This document shows positions 7,502 through 10,009 of a stretch of DNA of 10,009 bases, piece after piece. The stretch spans positions 1 through 10,009 of the forward strand of contig WFTA01000061.1 of NCBI GenBank assembly GCA_015485715.1. Reading direction: 5' to 3'. The notes below the pieces were generated by a model that was given only the letters and a program-made list of their open reading frames with translations, was not told where the DNA came from and did not search any database. Position 1 is the stretch's first letter. Each line of letters opens with the position of its first letter. The position numbers were made by a program, and so were the translations under genes. The stretch comes from Patescibacteria group bacterium (GTDB lineage Bacteria > Patescibacteriota > Patescibacteriia > WFTA01 > S139-112).

Positions 7502-8503
7502 TCACTCTTTCAGCTTTGCTTGAAAATATATTTGTGCGCCTTTACTGTTAATCAAAAAGTATAAAGGCATACTAAAAGGTAAAAAAACAAGCAGCCGCAT
7601 TAAATCTCTTGATGTTTTTAAAAACCTCAGCAGCTTCACTCTTTTGCTCTTCCCATATATCTTTTCATAGGATGAAACTGGCATGCTTCCCTCATCTATC
7701 ACACTGTTTTTCAACATTTTACTCAGCTTTCTTGACCACCCCATGGTTATTATTAGTTCTATAAGTGTGTTCACTGAATTAAAATTGACTTCTACAGGAG
7801 AAAAAAATATATCTTCAAAGTTAAACTTCCTCAATAAGAATCTTAAGCTATCTCTATTAAAATAAAGAAAATGATGCGGTGGGAAATCAGCAGTATTCGC
7901 ATACCTTCTATCTAAAGCAACTAATGGCCTATCTCTATTAGGGACTGTCCCAGCAATATAACCGTTAGGCTTAAGGAGTTTCTTAACGTTTTTAATGAAA
8001 TTTTGAGGATTATCTTGGTGTTCAAGCACCTCAAAAAATGTTATAACATCAAACTTCAGTCCGCTCTCTTCGGCAAATTGGGAGAATTCTTCTAAGAACA
8101 TGGGATATGTATTCATTAATCCGAATTTTTCCCTGGCAGTTTTTATGGATTTTTTGTCAAGATCAATCCCCCACACTTCAAAGCCAAGCTTCTTAACTTC
8201 TTTTAGGAAAACACCATCACCACACCCTATGTCCAACAATACACCTTTTTTATCCCTGGGGAAGTGTTTGAAAAAAGGTTTATGCCATGCTTGTAGTTCT
8301 CTAACTCCAGCATGAAAATATTTATATGCTAATAATACCTCCTCCTCATAAAATTCAGCAATTATTTCTAAGGGTTCCCACCACTGTAAACTGCAGTTTT
8401 CACAATGATAGAGTTTGTATTCTTGAAAGTTCCAAGAACTTATATAGGTATCAATAAATGTAGTATAATCTTTTTCACAAACCGGACACTTCAAGTTTTT
8501 CAT
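7502..8503 (-). CDS. SAM-dependent class I methyltransferase with N-terminal Cys4 motif
   Basis: The 333-residue protein has three parts. Residues 1-40 hold CPVC (C6, C9) and CENC (C34, C37), a likely zinc ribbon. Residues about 60-220 are a Methyltransf_11/12-type SAM-binding domain, with the glycine-rich loop LLDIGCGDGVF (89-99), acidic GIDLD at 112-116, FFEVLEHQDNP at 156-166 and PPHHFLYFN at 208-216. The last 35 or so residues include a hydrophobic stretch (LLVFLPFSMPLYFLI) that could anchor it to the membrane. Methyltransferases of this architecture are frequent in polysaccharide and lipid-glycan clusters, where they are annotated as sugar or lipid O-/C-methyltransferases. The acceptor is not known. 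The start ATG lies inside the flippase gene (29-base overlap), with AAGGA 8 bases upstream. Methylation of a sugar of the repeat unit is inferred from context only. Confidence 0.88.
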   Translation of the reverse strand: MKNLKCPVCEKDYTTFIDTYISSWNFQEYKLYHCENCSLQWWEPLEIIAEFYEEEVLLAYKYFHAGVRELQAWHKPFFKHFPRDKKGVLLDIGCGDGVFLKEVKKLGFEVWGIDLDKKSIKTAREKFGLMNTYPMFLEEFSQFAEESGLKFDVITFFEVLEHQDNPQNFIKNVKKLLKPNGYIAGTVPNRDRPLVALDRRYANTADFPPHHFLYFNRDSLRFLLRKFNFEDIFFSPVEVNFNSVNTLIELIITMGWSRKLSKMLKNSVIDEGSMPVSSYEKIYGKSKRVKLLRFLKTSRDLMRLLVFLPFSMPLYFLINSKGAQIYFQAKLKE

Positions 8504-9818
8504 TTCTTTTTTCCTTTGATAATAAATAATATGATAAAAGGACTAAAGATAAATATGCTCCCAGGGTGCCTAAGCAAATACCTACCAACCCTAAATCGAA
8601 TCTTACAACAAAGAAATAGTTTAAAACTCCGTTTAATATGCATGAAATAATTGCTGTAAATATAATTCCTCCTAACTTTCCTTTTATTTGAAAAATCCTG
8701 TAAAGTATAGGCCATAGAAACATATACGGTATACATAAAGAATAAAACTTTGAAGCCAACGAAGTCAATTCATAATCCACATGAGAAAAAGCTCCGTAAC
8801 CATATAACACCTTAACAAAAACAGGGGAGAAAATATAAAATATCACACTTATAAATAATGTTATAAAAAAAGTTCTTTTTAAATAAAAATTCACCTTGTC
8901 TATGGAAGCATTCACTTCCGATAGGGGGGTTATTAGAATATTTTCTAATCTTAAAATTCCTTTTGGTATTAACGCAACGGTCAAGCCGTAAGAAAGAGCT
9001 GTTATACTTTTTGTTGGAAGTAAAGAGGCAAACGATCTATCTATAACTACAAACAAATGAAGAACTCCGTATACAAAGATTAAATAGAAAAATTGCTTTA
9101 GAATTTGCTTTACTTTGCTATCGATAAACCAATCGAATTTCAAAAAATCTTTAGATACAAGTAATATGTATAGGGTTGCTATCCCTTGAGATATTGAAAA
9201 CGAAACAGGAATCACTTTTATATCTTTGAAAACTGTAAGCCCAGTAGCTATAAAAACAAAATTGAACAAAGAAAAGATAAGCTGTCCCATAAAATATACA
9301 CTAAATCTTCTCAAGCTTCTATTTATTGCTCCAAAGTGATGAAAAAAGAAGCTAAAAAGTAAATACGGCAGAAGATACATATATAAGACTTTCAGTGTTT
9401 GTATTTGCTCTTGTTCTTTAAAGCCTACGGCTATTTTGAAAACTAAAGGCATTAATATAAAAGACAAAAAGACTACAAAAGCCGCTATAATAGTTGTAAA
9501 TGTAAACAATAAAGCGGAAAGCTTGTGAAAATACTCTTGGCTTTCCTGTCTCGCTTTTACTAGGTTGGGAATACCTACCGAATCAAACACATCTACAAAG
9601 ATCATAAAAAGACCTATTAAACTAATAGCCATAAAGAAAGCGTCTGTTTCGAAACTAAAACCTATTATTACTGCAATTGCTACATTTTTAAGATAACCAA
9701 ATAATCTTGAAAATATGTTTAAAAAGGATGACTTTAATATACCCTGTAAAACAGTCTCGTATGTTCTATTTAATTGTAAAAATCTTTGATGTAACAGCCC
9801 TCTCCCCAAAAATCTCAC
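8475..9818 (-). CDS. MurJ/Wzx-type lipid-linked oligosaccharide flippase
   Basis: This 447-residue integral membrane protein of the MOP exporter superfamily should flip an undecaprenyl-linked repeat unit from the cytoplasmic to the outer face of the inner membrane. About twelve hydrophobic segments are visible. The stretch IIGFSFETDAFFMAISL (about 51-67) matches the TM1-TM2 region of MurJ/MviN proteins, where the TDAFF motif is typical. ALSYGLTVALIPKGIL, mid-protein, resembles the corresponding MurJ segment. In this operon it more likely serves the surface glycan than peptidoglycan, but true MurJ activity cannot be excluded. The start is GTG at 9818, with AAGGA/GAGG upstream. It gives roughly 20 polar residues before the first membrane helix, more than usual for MurJ; no later ATG or GTG is available before the conserved part. 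The gene begins 31 bases after the cysQ stop, and its end overlaps the methyltransferase start. Confidence 0.88.
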   Translation of the reverse strand: MRFLGRGLLHQRFLQLNRTYETVLQGILKSSFLNIFSRLFGYLKNVAIAVIIGFSFETDAFFMAISLIGLFMIFVDVFDSVGIPNLVKARQESQEYFHKLSALLFTFTTIIAAFVVFLSFILMPLVFKIAVGFKEQEQIQTLKVLYMYLLPYLLFSFFFHHFGAINRSLRRFSVYFMGQLIFSLFNFVFIATGLTVFKDIKVIPVSFSISQGIATLYILLVSKDFLKFDWFIDSKVKQILKQFFYLIFVYGVLHLFVVIDRSFASLLPTKSITALSYGLTVALIPKGILRLENILITPLSEVNASIDKVNFYLKRTFFITLFISVIFYIFSPVFVKVLYGYGAFSHVDYELTSLASKFYSLCIPYMFLWPILYRIFQIKGKLGGIIFTAIISCILNGVLNYFFVVRFDLGLVGICLGTLGAYLSLVLLSYYLLSKEKRNEKLEVSGL

Positions 9819-9849
9819 ACCTCATTCCTTACATGCTTTCTTAAATTAA

Positions 9850-10009
9850 TTAGCAAAAGAGATAAGCCTTCTCCTTTCTGAAAACAACAAAGGGAGGGTT
9901 GACGAGGTCTTCTTTGTTATAGGTCAAGGTGTCTGATAGCTTCCCGTTGTAAACCTTTACCTCACACCCCGATTCGAGGGCTATGGCGTGTCCGGCAGCC
10001 GTATCCCAC
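9850..10009 (-). CDS. cysQ: CysQ-like 3'(2'),5'-bisphosphate nucleotidase (3' end only)
   Basis: This is the last 52 codons of a gene entering from the right edge, ending with TAA at 9852-9850. The translation begins WDTAAGHAIALESG, the metal-binding WD and following helix conserved in the inositol monophosphatase superfamily. It continues with LTYNKEDLVNPPFVVF, matching the LxYNK-x-DLLNP-x-F ending typical of CysQ/PAP phosphatases rather than SuhB inositol phosphatases. CysQ hydrolyses PAP (3'-phosphoadenosine 5'-phosphate), the by-product of PAPS use, to AMP. The same-strand position upstream of a glycan operon with a sulfotransferase suggests it clears the PAP that enzyme makes, although CysQ also serves general sulfate assimilation. 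GC is about 49%, well above the neighbouring flippase, so it may belong to the host backbone rather than the glycan island. The catalytic N-terminal part is out of view. Confidence 0.85.
   Translation of the reverse strand, partial: WDTAAGHAIALESGCEVKVYNGKLSDTLTYNKEDLVNPPFVVFRKEKAYLFC

Noticed and set aside
8500..8736. Minus-strand 78-codon frame overlapping the flippase end
   Set aside because: It is an alternative frame inside the last membrane helices of the flippase. The flippase frame is hydrophobic and continuous there, whereas this one shows no family resemblance.
9766..9825. Possible leader peptide of 19 codons from the ATG at 9825, overlapping the flippase start
   Set aside because: The ATG shares the flippase's ribosome site region, but the short frame has no attenuator-like codon run and no hairpin behind it. 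Chance is the simpler explanation.
1..10009. CRISPR arrays, tRNA or rRNA genes, insertion sequences and phage genes
   Set aside because: No regularly spaced repeats, tRNA cloverleaf sequence, transposase motif or terminal inverted repeats were seen. Coding sequence fills nearly all of the window.

Overview
All recognisable genes in this window lie on the minus strand, so the reading direction is from the right edge (10009) to the left edge (1). They form one tightly packed array: the largest non-coding gap is 37 bases, five of the nine gene junctions overlap, and no convincing internal terminator or promoter was seen. The array is a surface-polysaccharide (O-antigen, capsule or exopolysaccharide) biosynthesis locus of the Wzx/Wzy type.

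Order of transcription: (1) the 3' end of a CysQ-like PAP phosphatase (10009-9850); (2) a MurJ/Wzx-type lipid-linked glycan flippase (9818-8475); (3) a SAM-dependent methyltransferase with an N-terminal Cys4 motif (8503-7502); (4) a UDP-sugar 6-dehydrogenase of the TviB/WbpO type (7468-6155); (5) an AsnB-type glutamine amidotransferase (6117-4171); (6) a GT2 glycosyltransferase (4178-3210); (7) a PAPS-dependent sulfotransferase with eukaryote-like SULT motifs (3229-2411); (8) a Wzy-like membrane polymerase (2448-1240); (9) a GT4 glycosyltransferase (1243-164); (10) the 5' end of a NodU/CmcH-family carbamoyltransferase (139-1).

Inferred joint function: the dehydrogenase makes a UDP-hexuronic acid, probably UDP-N-acetylhexosaminuronic acid. 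The AsnB-like enzyme probably amidates its carboxylate, as WbtH/WbpS-type enzymes are thought to do. The two glycosyltransferases extend a lipid-linked repeat unit. The methyltransferase, sulfotransferase and carbamoyltransferase decorate it, the flippase exports it and the polymerase joins the units. CysQ would remove PAP, the inhibitory by-product of the sulfotransferase. Four or five potential modifying activities against only two glycosyltransferases point to an unusually heavily decorated, possibly sulfated, bacterial glycan. No initiating phosphoglycosyltransferase, chain-length regulator or PAPS-synthesis gene is in view.

Organism: a bacterium. The central genes are AT-rich (about 25-32% GC in lines I counted by hand), with arginine mostly AGA/AGG in the places I decoded and many lysines and isoleucines. 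The cysQ tail is about 49% GC and the carbamoyltransferase fragment about 43%. This fits a thermophilic lineage such as Aquificota or a similar deep-branching phylum with an acquired AT-rich glycan island, but the taxonomic guess is weak.

The individual families are all known. What merits a second look is the combination: sulfation, PAP recycling, uronamide formation, carbamoylation and methylation in one compact operon.
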